Source: Plasmodium malariae (taxonomy: Eukaryota; Apicomplexa; Aconoidasida; Haemosporida; Plasmodiidae). From it: a stretch of DNA of 64,000 nucleotides. Shown in pieces: positions 12,841 to 26,232 of this stretch (within the stretch, counting starts at the first letter, position 1; each line of letters begins with the position of its first letter). The stretch is taken from the NCBI RefSeq assembly GCF_900090045.1, contig NW_021638284.1, positions 1 through 64,000 on the forward strand, given 5' to 3'. The notes beneath the pieces are model-generated. The model worked only from the letters and a program-made list of their open reading frames with translations, was not told the DNA's origin and did no database searches. The position numbers and the translations under genes are program-made.

Positions 12841-15454
12841 TGTAATTATATCGATATATTATATGGGATTACAATAGTTTACTATTATTGCGCTAATTCA
12901 TATACTTTTATAATTAATTCATTGTATATTTTAATTAAATATATTTTAATTTTTTTATTCAAGTACTGCGTTTTCTTAAAAATATAATATTATGCTAAAT
13001 AGAAAAGCACTCTAAATTAATATACAATTGTTATGCATTCTTTTGATGCACCATATTCAATAAAAAAATAAGTGCATTATTTATATTAACTATTTTTATT
13101 GATTTCTTAATATAATAAGAAAAGGATATCAGTTTTTATGGTATTATATTCTGATGCACGCACAATAACTATTATCATAAATAATATTATTTTTCTTAAT
13201 TTATTACTAAGATATATAAAAATATATTAATGGATTCACAAAATTAAATGTCCACTATTATCATCTCAGAAGCAATGAATATTATTATATTAAATTTCCA
13301 TAAGACAATTTAAAATGATGTTTAAATTTTACTTTTTTAAAAATTCATGTTAATGCATAAATAGATAAGTTACTAAAATATATAATATAAAACTTAAAAT
13401 TAAAGATTATATCTGTACTAGATCTATAAACTGTGCACAAGAAATTTTTAAAATTGCTAGAAAATGTATTTAAAAATATTTCATAAAAATAAATACTTTA
13501 AAATAAATTAAAAAAATAAAATATGTGTTTATTTTATATATTTCATTATATAAATATATAAAATATATAAAATAAAACTGATTACAAAATGTTACAATTT
13601 ATTATCATTCTTGATATATATTTTGTACCTGTGAAAATAAATACCTATGAGAAATATAAACATGAATATTATTATTGGAACGAATGAATTATGTAAAAAG
13701 TAATTGTTTCTAATACAAACAACAATTCATATAAGTTTTTATCGTATTAATATATATATATTATATACATAAAATCAGTTATTTTAATAGTATACTCTGG
13801 AGTCTAATATTAATTAAAAAGGGAAAATAATAACCTTATATTATTTAATATTTTTTTATCATGTATATAAATTTTTCAATTCACAATTATCCATTTATTG
13901 ATTCCACTTTTTTTAACACAAATTTATATATAAATAATTTAAATATATATACGAATTAATTCACAAGTGATCAGATTATAAATGTAGATAACTTCAATAA
14001 CACAAATAAATACTATATACAACATTTACTTCTATTTGAATATAAAGAGAAACACTTTTGTTATATTACATGTAGTCACCTAAATCACTCATATATACAA
14101 TGCATGCAAATGTTATATTCATATCTTTTTTAATTAAAACTATTATAAATATATATTTTTCATTTATTCTTTTTTGTTATAGTGTATCTATTTAATAATA
14201 ACTAAATGAAATATTTGCGTATAAAGCATAATTTATATGGATTTACAGTAATTACTTTTTATTATATTACAAAACGGAGAAGCTTAAGTATCAAAATATT
14301 GATAGTTTGTAACATATATTTTGTATATTTTCAATTAATCCCCATACAAACTTATTGCTATTTTTATGATAGATATAGGTAAAGATGTTTAATATCAAAA
14401 ACATAAAAATAATTATTTTTGCGATTATACCAAACATATATATTTGTTTTTGTCACTCTTACAGATATGTGAACATTGACATATATATAATTTATTTTTA
14501 AAAAGTTATTTTTGTTATAAATTAAAAAGAAGGATATTTATATAATGACAGACAATAACATATGAATATTATTTTATTTGTAAAGCTTCATTTTGCAATA
14601 TAAAAAAGTAAATATAAAAGCAGCATGAATATTTATAAAATTTCATTATAATGTATATTTAGGTAATTGCTGTGAAAACGAAATAAAAGCACATTTTATG
14701 TTAATACAATGTTAAATATACATGTCCCTTATTTAGATACAAATATATATATTCTTTAAAATTTTAAAGGATATATAATTAATTCATTCATAAAAATAAT
14801 ATAATTTTATCACATATTTATAATTTCATAAATGAATCATTCAAAAATTCAAACATATACTAAATTAGTATTATGAAGTAATTATAAAACCATTTACAAT
14901 AGATATAAAATAAATTTTATTTTCGCAAAAACCAAAAAAATTAAGCTTTTTTTATTTTATAGTATACATAAAGAATATAAATAATTAATTTAAAACATAT
15001 CATAATTTTGTATTAATTACGTCAAAATAATCATTTTGGACTAAGATTTTAGAAACGATAACAAAATAAGTATTCTTTTTTAGGTAAAAACATACTTTTT
15101 CCTATTAATTTAACGAAATTATAACATTGGCCTTTTTTTATATGAATTTTATAAAAAATAAATATGTTTTATACACAAATATATTTAGATAAAAAAATAT
15201 ATTTATTTTTCTAATAACTACATTATGTTCAAACAATTTATTTAAATAGAATTTTAAAAAATGAAAAAGTAAAATTCACTAAGAATTTATAATGTATATT
15301 TTCATAATTAATATCAAATTAACTATGTAAATATATTTGGTATTATGTAAACAAAGTAATTGTATTTACATTTTTTATATGTAGATTATATTTTTATCGA
15401 TAATTTATGTCTCCCTTTTCCATATTGAAAGTTTTTATTACCAAAAAACATTAG
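12841..15454. other. A/T-rich intergenic
   Basis: No supported gene in 2.6 kb. The part next to 12840 may hold the unrecognisable 5' end of the STP1-like pseudogene; the part next to 15454 is the 3' flank of the exported gene. Confidence 0.55.
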
Positions 15455-16309
15455 CTACTGATAGCATATTTTAGAATTTGTTTTCTTTATAATATGATAT
15501 CTTACAATTATAGTCAATGTATAGATAATACATAATACAATAAAAGATGTAGCACATATTAAAAATAACGAATATAATACTATTGCTACAAAAGCCCATA
15601 CTCCTGAAGCCTCTGAATTATTTTTCGATACACCCATAAAAAATATAAAACATAATAATAAAACTATAACTAACCCTACAAACAAAATTGAAAAAAGTGA
15701 AATAACTGCTAAACCTATCTTCCCACATATCTTTATATATGCAACCTTTTTACTAATTTTTCTGTTATACTTAATTTTATATATAGAATCTAATAGATTG
15801 AATATTTTGTTTTCAAATAATATATCTATTTTTTTAAGTAAAGATGTCTGTTTTTTCTTAGTTATTCTGTCCCCTTCTGTATTTAATGAACTTTCTTTTA
15901 ATTTTTTACTTTCAGATACATGGTCATCCTTATAAGATATATCTTTATATTTACGTAATAATTTGATTTTCTCTTTTTTACCAAAAAGACCTTTAGATGA
16001 TTTTACATTCATTGAATCCTCTAGTAGTAATCTATTAATTGTTAAAGTAAAATCCCCATATAGCTTACATCTATCATACAATGATTTATCGCAGTTTATC
16101 TAAAAAAGAAAAAAGTAAATATTCACCATTTACAAAGATTAATACTCTTATAACAAGAAAATATAATTCTTATGAATATAATGTTAAACTAAAAAAAAAA
16201 ACAAGAAATAGTATTATAATACTGCGTTATCATTATAATGACATATCCAAATAAAAATGGTGAATACAAGAACTAAAATACAGATTAGGTAGTTCAAATT
16301 GTCTTTCAT
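15455..16309 (-). CDS. putative exported protein with canonical PEXEL
   Basis: Two-exon model. Exon 1 is 16223-16309 (87 nt), a 29-residue leader with core YLICILVLVFTIFIWIC. The donor is GTATTA and the intron 123 bp with acceptor TTTTTTAG at about 16100. Exon 2 is 15455-16099; total 243 residues. R-L-L-L-E at residues 52-56 fits the PEXEL consensus RxLx[EQD], which plasmepsin V cleaves in exported Plasmodium proteins. A long lysine-rich region follows, then two hydrophobic segments at about 156-184 and 196-228 separated by a short polar loop (SKNNSEAS), and a short basic tail. The layout predicts export beyond the parasitophorous vacuole and insertion in a host or Maurer's-cleft-type membrane; that is inference. 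I do not recognise the family. The in-frame TTG at 16081 is not the start: splicing gives a proper ATG and leader. Confidence 0.75.
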
Positions 16310-19300
16310 TTTATATTTTTTTAAAACTATTATGTATTCACAAATATAAACGCAAACTATATTTTAAATAATGCAAATGAAAAAGGAAACTGTTTATATT
16401 ATTAATTTTAATTCACTTATTTTTATTTTATTTTAAATATAATATATTAAGTTTATATAGATTCAACTCATTAAATTTTACATAAACTCAAAAAACTTTA
16501 AATTTTAGTATAATTTCTATATATATATATTATATGTAAAAATAAATTATTCTGAAATGAGTTTAAATAAAATTATATTATAATTGTTTATAAAATTTAA
16601 ATTAATTATTAGATACTAAAGGGTTGTTACTTCTTTTTTTATTAGTCGTTTAGAAATAGAAAAAAATATAATACTAAAAAGAAGAAAACTATATAAGATA
16701 AATTAAAATCAAAAATCACTTAATCTGCAAAAACAATTTTGTACTCATTCAAAAGAAACTACAACATGTAGAAAATTTATACTAATATGTATTCAGAATC
16801 TAATTAAAACTTTTATGAAGTGTTCAAAATATAGTTCAAATTTTTTATATAAGTTATTAGTTGACCTTCATATTGAATCTATCTAATATTAATTATTATC
16901 ACAGTAAATATAATAGAAAACGAAATACATTGTTATAAAAAGTATTATTTAATACAAAAGATACGTAGTAGTATGTAACTCAAAGTAATGCATGTATTAT
17001 TACATACTAGTATATATTAATATAATTAAATATACAATTTCTAAAAAATATATTCATTTATTTACATAACTGAAAGTTCTACATTATGACTTTCATTGTT
17101 TTATAATAATTTTACAATATTATAATTTGTATATAAATCGGTATACAATTTATAATTATTTAATATAATGTTTAAAATTTCATACATTCTGTAATTTTCT
17201 TCCTTTTTATGAGGTAAATACATATGCATTTGGAAAAATAATAACTTATCTAAAAAAAAAAAAGAAAGAAAATAAAAATATATTTAGAAAAAAACAATAA
17301 TCTTCAATTTAATTATATCAAAAAAAATTATAGTCATGATATATTTCATGAAAGTAATAAATTATAGTAATATAAGCTTTATAAAAAAATTACAAAAGGT
17401 ATTTAATAATTTTGAATATAAACAAATTTTTTTTATGATAGAATTTAGAAAGAATTCATAATATACTATATTTTATAAATTCATTCTACCAAAATAATAT
17501 TTTAAAAGGAATAATAAAGAAATAATTTATTTTTTTAGATAATTAATATTTATAAGGACATAATTATATTATATCTTATTATTTTTATTCTTCGTATACT
17601 ACAACACGATGATGAATAATTCTAAAATTATTATGTGTAAAAAAATATTATTATGACTGTAAAAAACAAAAATACTTCATTTATAATAATTCTTTTGAAT
17701 TACTCGAAGTAACAAAAATTAATATAATTATATTTTTATTCCATTCCATTATCTGTACATATCTTTTAATATCTATAACGATTCTTATGTAGTATCAATT
17801 TGGAAATTTTATTTTTTATAAACATGTTCGTAAATGAATGAATAATATTTATAGAAAAAAAGTTTAACGAATAAAAAAGGGTAAAAAAAGTATTTTATAA
17901 GATATATTATAAAATAAATTACAAAACATTAAAGGCTGTATTTAATAACTATAATTGAATTAATTCAAATTCTCAATAATTATTAGGAGTATTTATTTTT
18001 TTTAAAATTTTTATCATTTTCCCATATATTTAATAAAAATATTCACAGAATATTTGTTCAATTTTTCAATAATAAAAATACATATATTTCTTGGTTATTA
18101 AATTATTTTATCATAAATATATAATTATTATATTATAGAATTATATCACAGTTCCAAATGCATAATGAAAGAAAGGTAAATACATATACCCTCATATTTA
18201 TTGGAATGTCATAGTAATATATAAAATTAACAATTATTTATTTAAATGTTCTATTGTAAGTTAAACTAAATAATAAATAGTGCTCATTTCTTATAAATGA
18301 TACCCTCTAAACTGCACTATATTTTCAGTATGTCAACATTTATTATATATATAAAAATATTACCTTTATCTTATATTATTACATTTTAGAAATTATCATT
18401 ATTAATATGGAAATATAACTAATTTTAAATATAATCTACATAATGATTGAAAATTATGTGAATTATATTAATGTGTCACTTAATTTTCTTAGAGATATAT
18501 TAAATTTAAAAATACATATTTATTTCAATGTTTCGCAATGAAAAATTACTTTCTTACAGATACGCAATACAGTATTAATTATTCATTATTATCAAAAAAT
18601 AAAGAGAATAATTTCTATATAATATATCTTAATATGTAGTTAAATTAAATCTTTGAATTACATAAAAAAAGAACACTACATGTAACTTTATATTTTTATT
18701 AATTTTCAGTATACTATATACTTAAATAATTTATGCATTGTAGATTTGGTAATACAAATAGGAGCAATAATAGCATAATAATCGGTTTTACATCTTCACT
18801 TAATTGTAATTATTTTGATTTTTTAAGCTAGAAACAAATTACAAATAACCCATAATAAAAAGTATATTATTTTTTTATATATTTATAATTTCACGTTTAC
18901 AAAATCTAAAAAAAAAATAAATATATGTTTAAATGAGTTTTGTAATTAGTACGTTTAATAACGTATTTCACATAAAAAATATTTTATTGAATAAATATTA
19001 TGTTCTTTTATACGTAGAAAATATGTATATACATCACAAAGCAACAAAACATTATCTTGTCTTTGCATTAAATAAAAAAATATACATTTATTGTTAACTA
19101 AAAATTAACAACTAATTTTTCTAATAACCTTGAAAAATAATCATATTATACTAGTATGTTGTAAAAAAAAAAAATATTCATATTTTATTTCAAGTATAAA
19201 TAATAACTTCTTATTCAAATTATATGAATTATTTTATTATCTATTCGTTTTAAGCAAAAAACATATATTTTTTTGAGATAATTTAATTAAATTCAAAATG

Positions 19301-19564
19301 TATATATTAAACCATAATATCTATTCACCTTGAAACTGCACATTCTAATATAAATTAAAGAACGTTTATATACTAAAATTTACAAAAAATTAAAAATACA
19401 TTTATTTAGCGTAGTATAACAAAAAATCCACTCTATATGTATGTGAAGTTATCAGATAGAAGCTATTATATGTACTTTTGTTAAGTGTATAAGTAAATAT
19501 ATTACAGATAAAACTTATTAATAAAGACATACTTACACAAAGAAATGTATTTCGTACTATATAT
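16310..19564. other. A/T-rich intergenic
   Basis: No supported gene in 3.3 kb. Upstream of the 15.5-16.3 kb gene I do not see the AGAATATAGATAAT element of the fam-l genes. An ACATTTATTGTTAACT motif at about 19084 and a TTTGTAATTAGTACGT stretch near 18940 both recur 3' of fam-m near 49140-49300. Confidence 0.55.
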
Positions 19565-20523
19565 TTACCGTTTTCTGAATTTTACTTTTTCATACTTTTT
19601 AACTTTCTTATGGTAGTAAAGGATAATTAATATGAATATTAAACCCAATATAAAAAATGGTATGACATATAATATAAAGTCAAATAATTTCATTAATACA
19701 AAATCTCCATATTTATCCGCACTAATCGCAGTACTAGTTTTCTTTGTCCATTCTAAATAGGTATACAACGAACTAAGTGCAGACTTCAATTTATCCAATT
19801 TATCCAACCCTAATAGATCAAAAAACCACGCACTATTTTGCGTACTTAATGAACAGTCTAATAATGGTACGATAGATAACAACATGAAAAATATTAAAGG
19901 AAAAGCAATTCGTAATCCGCACTTTTTACGTATTATTTTTCTGTAAATCTTATTGCTAATTGTCTTGTTTTTTTTAAGAAAATCCAAAAAATCAAGTTCC
20001 TTGAATATTTTTTTTTCTAAATAAGAATACTTTTTTGTTTCATATATACAGGATTTATTTTCCATAGCTTGTTGGATATCTCTTGCATTATATAGTGAAT
20101 TTCCATTTGCTTGTTTTATTTTTTCTGAGTTTTTTTTTTCATTATTAAATATATATTTTTTTTTGCTCATTTCATCATTTGGTAAGTCTATTCTTAAACT
20201 TACAGTACATGAATCCTTATACTGTTCATATTTCGCCAGTAAACGATAAGTTCCTTGAAGTAACATTATTTGACATTTGTGGTTTTCATCTAAATATCTA
20301 TTAAAATCACTATACTGAAACAAAAAAAAATTATTTTCTTATCAAATAAACAATTTCACCTTAGAAAACAATACTGATAAAAATAAAAACAAAAAAATAT
20401 AAATAATAAAAATATCCATAAGTAATATTATCATACCTTATTTACATGAAAATGACATATCCAAGTTAAAAGGACAATTGAAGCAATTTTAATAAATAAC
20501 AGTACCTTAACTTTTTGCTCCAT
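19565..20523 (-). CDS. fam-l: fam-l family protein, copy 2
   Basis: Two-exon model. Exon 1 is 20437-20523 (87 nt; starts MEQKVKVLLF, ends CHFHVNK) with donor AAG/GTATGA, a 122-bp intron and acceptor TTTCAG. Exon 2 is 19565-20314; total 278 residues. The leader is followed by TYRLLAKYEQYKDS with R-L-L-A-K at 53-57, a PEXEL-like motif that lacks the usual E/Q/D in its fifth position. The family hallmark KKIFKELDFLDFLKKNKTIS is at about 130-149. Hydrophobic segments are at about 162-182 and 239-262, and the protein ends with the basic KKVKKYEKVKFRKR. fam-l is a large P. malariae family of predicted exported proteins, function unknown. All splice signals and the frame are intact, so it could be expressed. 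Confidence 0.88.
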
Positions 20524-22567
20524 ATTATAGATCTTCAATACTGTAATATACAAGAATTAATATAGTTGATTATAATATTATTACATAATAATGATAAAAA
20601 ATACAATTATTTATTTGTATTTATATTTTATCTCTTTTTGTAAAACCATAGTAAAACGTATGTAACTTTATTAATTATCTACAACAAAAACAAACAAAAA
20701 AATGAACTTTAATTAAAATATTATAAATTTAAATCACTAATAATTATTGAAATTATATAAATTACTTATTTAATATAATAAAGAAAATAAAAAAAATTTT
20801 TAATAATTCATTTCGAAATAAAATAATATTTATATAATTACTTAATATTTCGACATTTATTATATACAAAATATAGATTGTAGAGAATATAGATAATATA
20901 TTTCTCTGTACACTAAAAGCAGAATTACCGATTCCAACTATGTTTTCTTATTAAATTTTATTATTTATAAACAATATATTTTTGTATAACTACTTATACC
21001 TATTAAAGCATTTACTATAATAAGAATATATTAGTAGTAATCATAAGTAAAGAAAATAATTTGTACAACTTATTATATTATGTTATTTGTAGTACTGTAT
21101 TTTATATTTTATAAAATTATATATGTTCTTATGGTTTATTATATATTTAAAAAGTGAAATTTATAACAATCTAATCTACTGAAAAAATACGTATTTGAAG
21201 ATAAGTGAAGTGTATACTTCTATTTCTATAATATAATTTTTGAATTTTATATTATTTAATAAAATATAATTTGTACTAATATTCTTAAATACAAAATTTG
21301 CAAACTTTTCGAACTATTTTTATTTTATGTTTTTAATATATATATAAATTTAAAAATTACATAATAAAAAAAAGATAACAAATATAAATAAAATATAGCG
21401 TAATTCTTATATAAAAAGTACTGACATAGGAATTTTCATGGTAGAATAAGTTAGCTTTATAATTAATTCAAGAGGAAAAGTATATATGTTTTTTTAATCA
21501 ACATAATTTTTTATTGTTATTTAAGTTATTTTTATAAGAATGAATAAATTTCAAATATTGCATAAGATAAGAAGTGTAATGAGAAATGTTAATAGAGCTT
21601 CTAATTTAAATATAGACCTTTATAAATTATAATATTGATAATATTCACTTAATAATTTATATTTTAAAGTAGAAATGTATTATTATTTATTTATAATTTC
21701 ATACTTCAACTATAAAAACAAAACTAAAAATCTATTAAAGTATTCCTTTATAAAATTAGTTAAGAAATATATAATTCCTACAATATAATTTTTATAAAAA
21801 TAATTTAAACGAGTACTTACAATCATAAAAAAAAAACTTTTGTTAAAAACTTAAATTATTTCAAAACATGAAGGAAGTTATATTGATTTTATGCATTAAA
21901 TTATACTATGACATACTTATTATAAAAAGAATATAAATTAAACAACTACACATATAATTTCTTCATGTAAAGCTCATATTTTTATGCATAATACGGAGAA
22001 TCGTGAATTTAATATTTTATAAATTAGGAACAATGTATTATATATATATGTTAAGTTAACATACACGATTATTCAAAAGAATAAATTATAACACAAGAAT
22101 AAATATGGAAATATACGAGATTTTAAAAATATTATATAAATATTTCTTTGATTATGTGTATTACTATTTATCTGTACATTATCTATGTTCCATAAAAAGA
22201 AATTTATAATTATAAAAAAATTAATTTTTATTAAGCATTTAATTTTATTAGGCATAAAGTAAAATTTCATTTGTTACATAAAACATAATATCGCTCAAAA
22301 CAATATATTAATTATAGGTAGACTTTAATTCCATTTTCTCCTACTTCTACAGTATAGCTTAAAAATTTTACTAATATATATATAGTCATTAAAATAATTA
22401 ATCAATTATCTAGCAATAATACAGTTGTATTACCTATTCAAAATTAAATAGATATAAGAATACTTCTATCCCCTATATGTATATAAATTTCTTCATAGAA
22501 TAAAAAAAGATGTAATCAAAATATAATAAAAGAACCTATTCTTGTACAGTAAACGCTAAAGTTATTC
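20524..22567. other. flank between fam-l copy 2 and small acidic gene
   Basis: No gene supported. A 65-codon frame at 22073-22270 is hydrophobic low-complexity sequence. The stretch aligns with the spacer in the other two blocks. Confidence 0.55.
20860..20898 (-). promoter_or_regulatory. conserved upstream element of fam-l copy 2
   Basis: The plus strand contains TAGAGAATATAGATAAT about 340-375 bp upstream of the ATG, aligned in place with 2302-2333 and 55528-55560. A regulatory role is inferred only from conservation. Confidence 0.4.
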
Positions 22568-22952
22568 TCATATATGCTGAAACGTATAAACGTTTACTCT
22601 TGGATCAGGATATCTCCTATATTTATTTATAGAACTAAATCCCCTATGTAATAGTTTTTTAAACAAATTATATATTGCATAAAATGGTTTACATATAAGA
22701 CATGAATATTTTTTGTCTAACAATTTTTCACCAGATTTTGAAGTATCTTTATCCAAAGATTCATATTTTCTATCGTATTCAGATGCACAAACTTCATCTT
22801 CGTCTTCTGAACAATCATCTTCACTTTCACATAATTTAAATTTTAATCCCATATTTTCATTTCCATCTCATTTTCTGAAAATAATCTGCCTTTTCTTGAA
22901 TACAGACAATTATTTTTACTTATTTTATAAATATTTATGAAAAATATACTAC
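22568..22952 (-). pseudogene. small acidic exported-type gene, copy B, apparently frameshifted
   Basis: A 94-codon frame (22568-22852) starts MGLKFKLCESEDDCSEDEDE, is very acidic, then has a cysteine/aromatic stretch SCLICKPFYAIYNLFKKLL and a basic end KYRRYPDPR. Upstream of its ATG that frame meets a TGA at 22868-22870. A different frame directly upstream reads LYSRKGRLFSENEMEMK, preceded by a plausible acceptor CTTTGTAG near 22952. The upstream reading runs into the acidic frame only after a one-base shift, so this looks like one exon broken by an indel. A leader-like ORF begins with ATG at about 23073 (MEKIMTKKIFFIYFT), but no good donor follows it. Decayed relatives at 4.1-4.5 kb and 57.4-57.7 kb show the family is real. 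The alternative is a short single-exon gene starting at 22852. Function unknown. Confidence 0.5.
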
Positions 22953-23579
22953 AAAGAGAAAATGTTTTAATTACATACAATGAAATAAATTCTTATGTGA
23001 ATAGATAAATTATTATATATATATATAATAAGATGCAGTAAAGTATATAAAGAAGATTTTCTTAGTCATAATTTTCTCCATGCATTAGTATAAGGAGATG
23101 TCCAAATAATTAGAACAAATATATTAATTTTAATTAAAACAAAATATTTTTTATTTCATTCATGCCAATTATTTTATGTTATAATATCTTTTAGTAGATT
23201 AATAAATAAACTGATACACAGAACGTATTGTTAAAACTGAACGGTTACATACATTATTATGTTATTTTTTTTTCCTTTTAAAAAATTACGAAGTTTCTTA
23301 GACATATTACAAATATAATAAATACAAAAATAAAAGCAAAATTTAAATATATTTTAGTAAATATTTCCAATAATTTTTTATTTATAAAAAAAGTATCATT
23401 AATTAAAATAATATTTGGTAGATATTTTTTTTTGTTAAATAAATGCTCATAATATATATATCTTTTATTTACCTAAGAGAACAATTAAAAATTTTGTTAA
23501 TAATTCGTTTCAAAAATAATATAAAATTACCTCTCTGATATTTAAAATTTTTATTTTTCATTCTATATAGAAACAAAAA

Positions 23580-23623
<44 letters not shown>

Positions 23624-26232
23624 AATGAAAAGTAACATTAACATATATTAGGAAATAGAGGTGATTAGTTTTTTTTATGTTTCCAATAAATAACCTAGTT
23701 TTTGGTACTAATTTTACATTTTAAATATTATTTCATAATTAAAAAAAAAAAACTCGTACATTAAACATAATAGCATCGATAAGATTAAAAAAAAAATATA
23801 TAAATTTTTTTTTATTGCGCAAAATTTAAACTAACTTACAAAATGTTACTAAGATACTTTGAACATTTATAAACTTTTTTTTTAAAAGTTATATACAAAT
23901 AATGAATTCAGATACAAAATTGTATATTCATAAAATAAATATTCAAATAATCGATATTATCATATTGTATTAAGTTATTATAACTAGAACATTGTAATTA
24001 TTATACAACATAAATAAATGCATTTTATTTATTATTACTAAAAAGAAAGTTTTTTTATTTAGAAAATTATATTATCTCTTTTTTTTCTAAAACTAAAATA
24101 ACTTTATATTTTGAAGAAAATACTAATATTGATAAAAAAAGAATATAAGTAAATTCATTAAAATAACATTTTTAGTATTTACTAACTCTTGGTACAAAAT
24201 ATCAATAAAATATAATTTCATATAGAATAATTTACAATATAAAATAACGTAGTTTAAAAACACGAAATGTTAATGCACAAAAAATTTAGTAAAACATAAG
24301 AAATTCTTTTATGTATAGATATTTTTCTTGCAAATGTTAACGACATGGAAACAAGGCATTTATGTTTTATTCATTTATACATGAATACTCACAAAATCAT
24401 GTATTAAATTATAACCTATATTCAACTAATATAAATGAAATAGATTTAATTTTTTTTGAAATATATCTTTCAGAAAAGAAATGTTTACCTTTGAATTTTT
24501 TCAACCTTATTCTTTGCTGAATTTTGTGTCAGTAGAAATTATGTTACATTAAATATATTATTTTAATAATATGATAATAAATTGGTATCAGTTTTTCTTA
24601 GAAAATTACTTTCATAAAAAATAAATAATAAAAAAAAAAAAAAAAAAAGTATATCGCAGTTCTAAAATGAATTTTATATTTGATATTTTCCTGTAATTTC
24701 TACATTTTTATTTTTAATTTAACTTTTTTGTTTTATTTTTATTACTAAATTTATATTAAATGTAATTTATTTTTATTTATATTTATACTATTTAGTTCTT
24801 GTTTACTATATTATTTTTATTTTTTAATATTTGTACTTTACATTATCTAAATGTTATATGATATATTTCCTAAGATAATTTATATTACAAATGTCAACTA
24901 ATTTATATTTCATTGTAATATAATAATACTACTGCTATATTTCTCCTATATATATATATACATATATATATGGTAATGAGTTCATTTTTTTGTGAAAGTA
25001 ATTGTAATATTTTATGAGACCTCTGATATATATATTTTTTTTAAATGTTTATATATTTTCTTTTTATATACCTTCAACAAATTTGATAATATATTATTTA
25101 TATATATCAAATATATTTTATTGATGTATACTTATATTCTTACTATATATTATATGTTTTTAAAAAATAATATATATATAAAATATATAATTACAAAAAC
25201 AATACTATATTTTTAATTTTTTTTATTTAATATATGTTAGCATTTTATTTAACATAACTTTAATATATCATATGAAAATAAAACTTCACTAAATATAGGT
25301 AATTATATTCCTTAGTTTTTTTTATAGAATAATAATTAGAATGAACTTTTTTACCCATGGAAATTTTGAAATCTCATTTTTCTATGATGTTTTATAAAAT
25401 TTTTAATTCTGATTATTTCTTCTATTTTCGCATAACAAGTTTCATTAATATAAAGAATATAATGTACATGTAGTATTTACTTATAGATGTATTCCTAATA
25501 AAATCTAATTAAATTATATATATCTTTTTTCCCATGTATCTTTACGCTATGTTTATTAAGAGCTAATGAAAAATTTTTATTTAAATATTTATATAAAAAT
25601 TTATTGCTTGAAATTTAATAACACATGTTATTTTTAAATGTATCTTTTACACTGCATAATTTACAATATATATAATAATTTAGTTAGTTATTTACTATTA
25701 ATTCTACTATTGATATATAATATGTTATTTGTTTCACGCAACACTCTTTTCTTATAATAGCACTAATCTGCATCTTACTATTACTCTGAATTAATTGTTA
25801 AAATTATTTCTTTCACTACTTCAAATTATGAATTCGTATATACTAATATATAAAAAATATTAAATTTCAATAAACTAGATAAATGCATATTTTTTATTTC
25901 TTGATTAATTCTTTTTTGTCATATATAAATTGGGGATTCAACAAGTATACAAACGTCTAATTTATCATTTTCTACTTTCTTATCAAATACAATCATATAT
26001 TTATTTTAAATAATATTTTTTTTTATATAGAACTTATATCAATTTTATATGCTTTTTTATATTAAAATACATTGTTATAGTATATACTATGATTTTCAAT
26101 AATTTATTTAGGTGTTCTAGTTTCTGTTTGTTTTTTCGTTTTAAAAAGGAAAATATATATATAAAATATTTTTTGGAAAATAATAATAACACTAACACAA
26201 TTAATTTATGTTTGATTTTAGTAAAAGGAATT
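22953..26232. other. A/T-rich intergenic, 3' flank of PIR gene 1
   Basis: No supported gene. It includes a possible remnant leader exon of the small acidic gene near 23000-23075 and a long TA run at about 23583-23621. From roughly 25550 onward it aligns with the 3' flank of PIR gene 2 (36750-37458). Hydrophobic frames at 24992-25216 and 26034-26255 are judged spurious. Confidence 0.5.
23583..23621. repeat. (AT)n microsatellite
   Basis: An alternating T/A run of about 39 bp, the longest seen in the window. Confidence 0.9.

Larger units (their letters stand above)
19565..23600. repeat. duplicated fam-l/small-gene block, copy B
   Basis: Middle and best-preserved copy of the block also seen at about 986-5200 and 54142-58450: intact fam-l, upstream element, and the most complete small acidic gene. 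Ends are approximate. Confidence 0.55.

Noticed and set aside
16077..16081. TTG or ATG near 16077-16081 as start of the 15.5 kb gene
   Set aside because: The spliced model gives an 87-nt leader exon with a good donor and acceptor and a proper ATG at 16309, matching four other genes.
22713..22940. Plus-strand 75-codon serine-rich frame
   Set aside because: Antisense of the acidic minus-strand frame: Glu/Asp codons read as Ser/Phe on the other strand.
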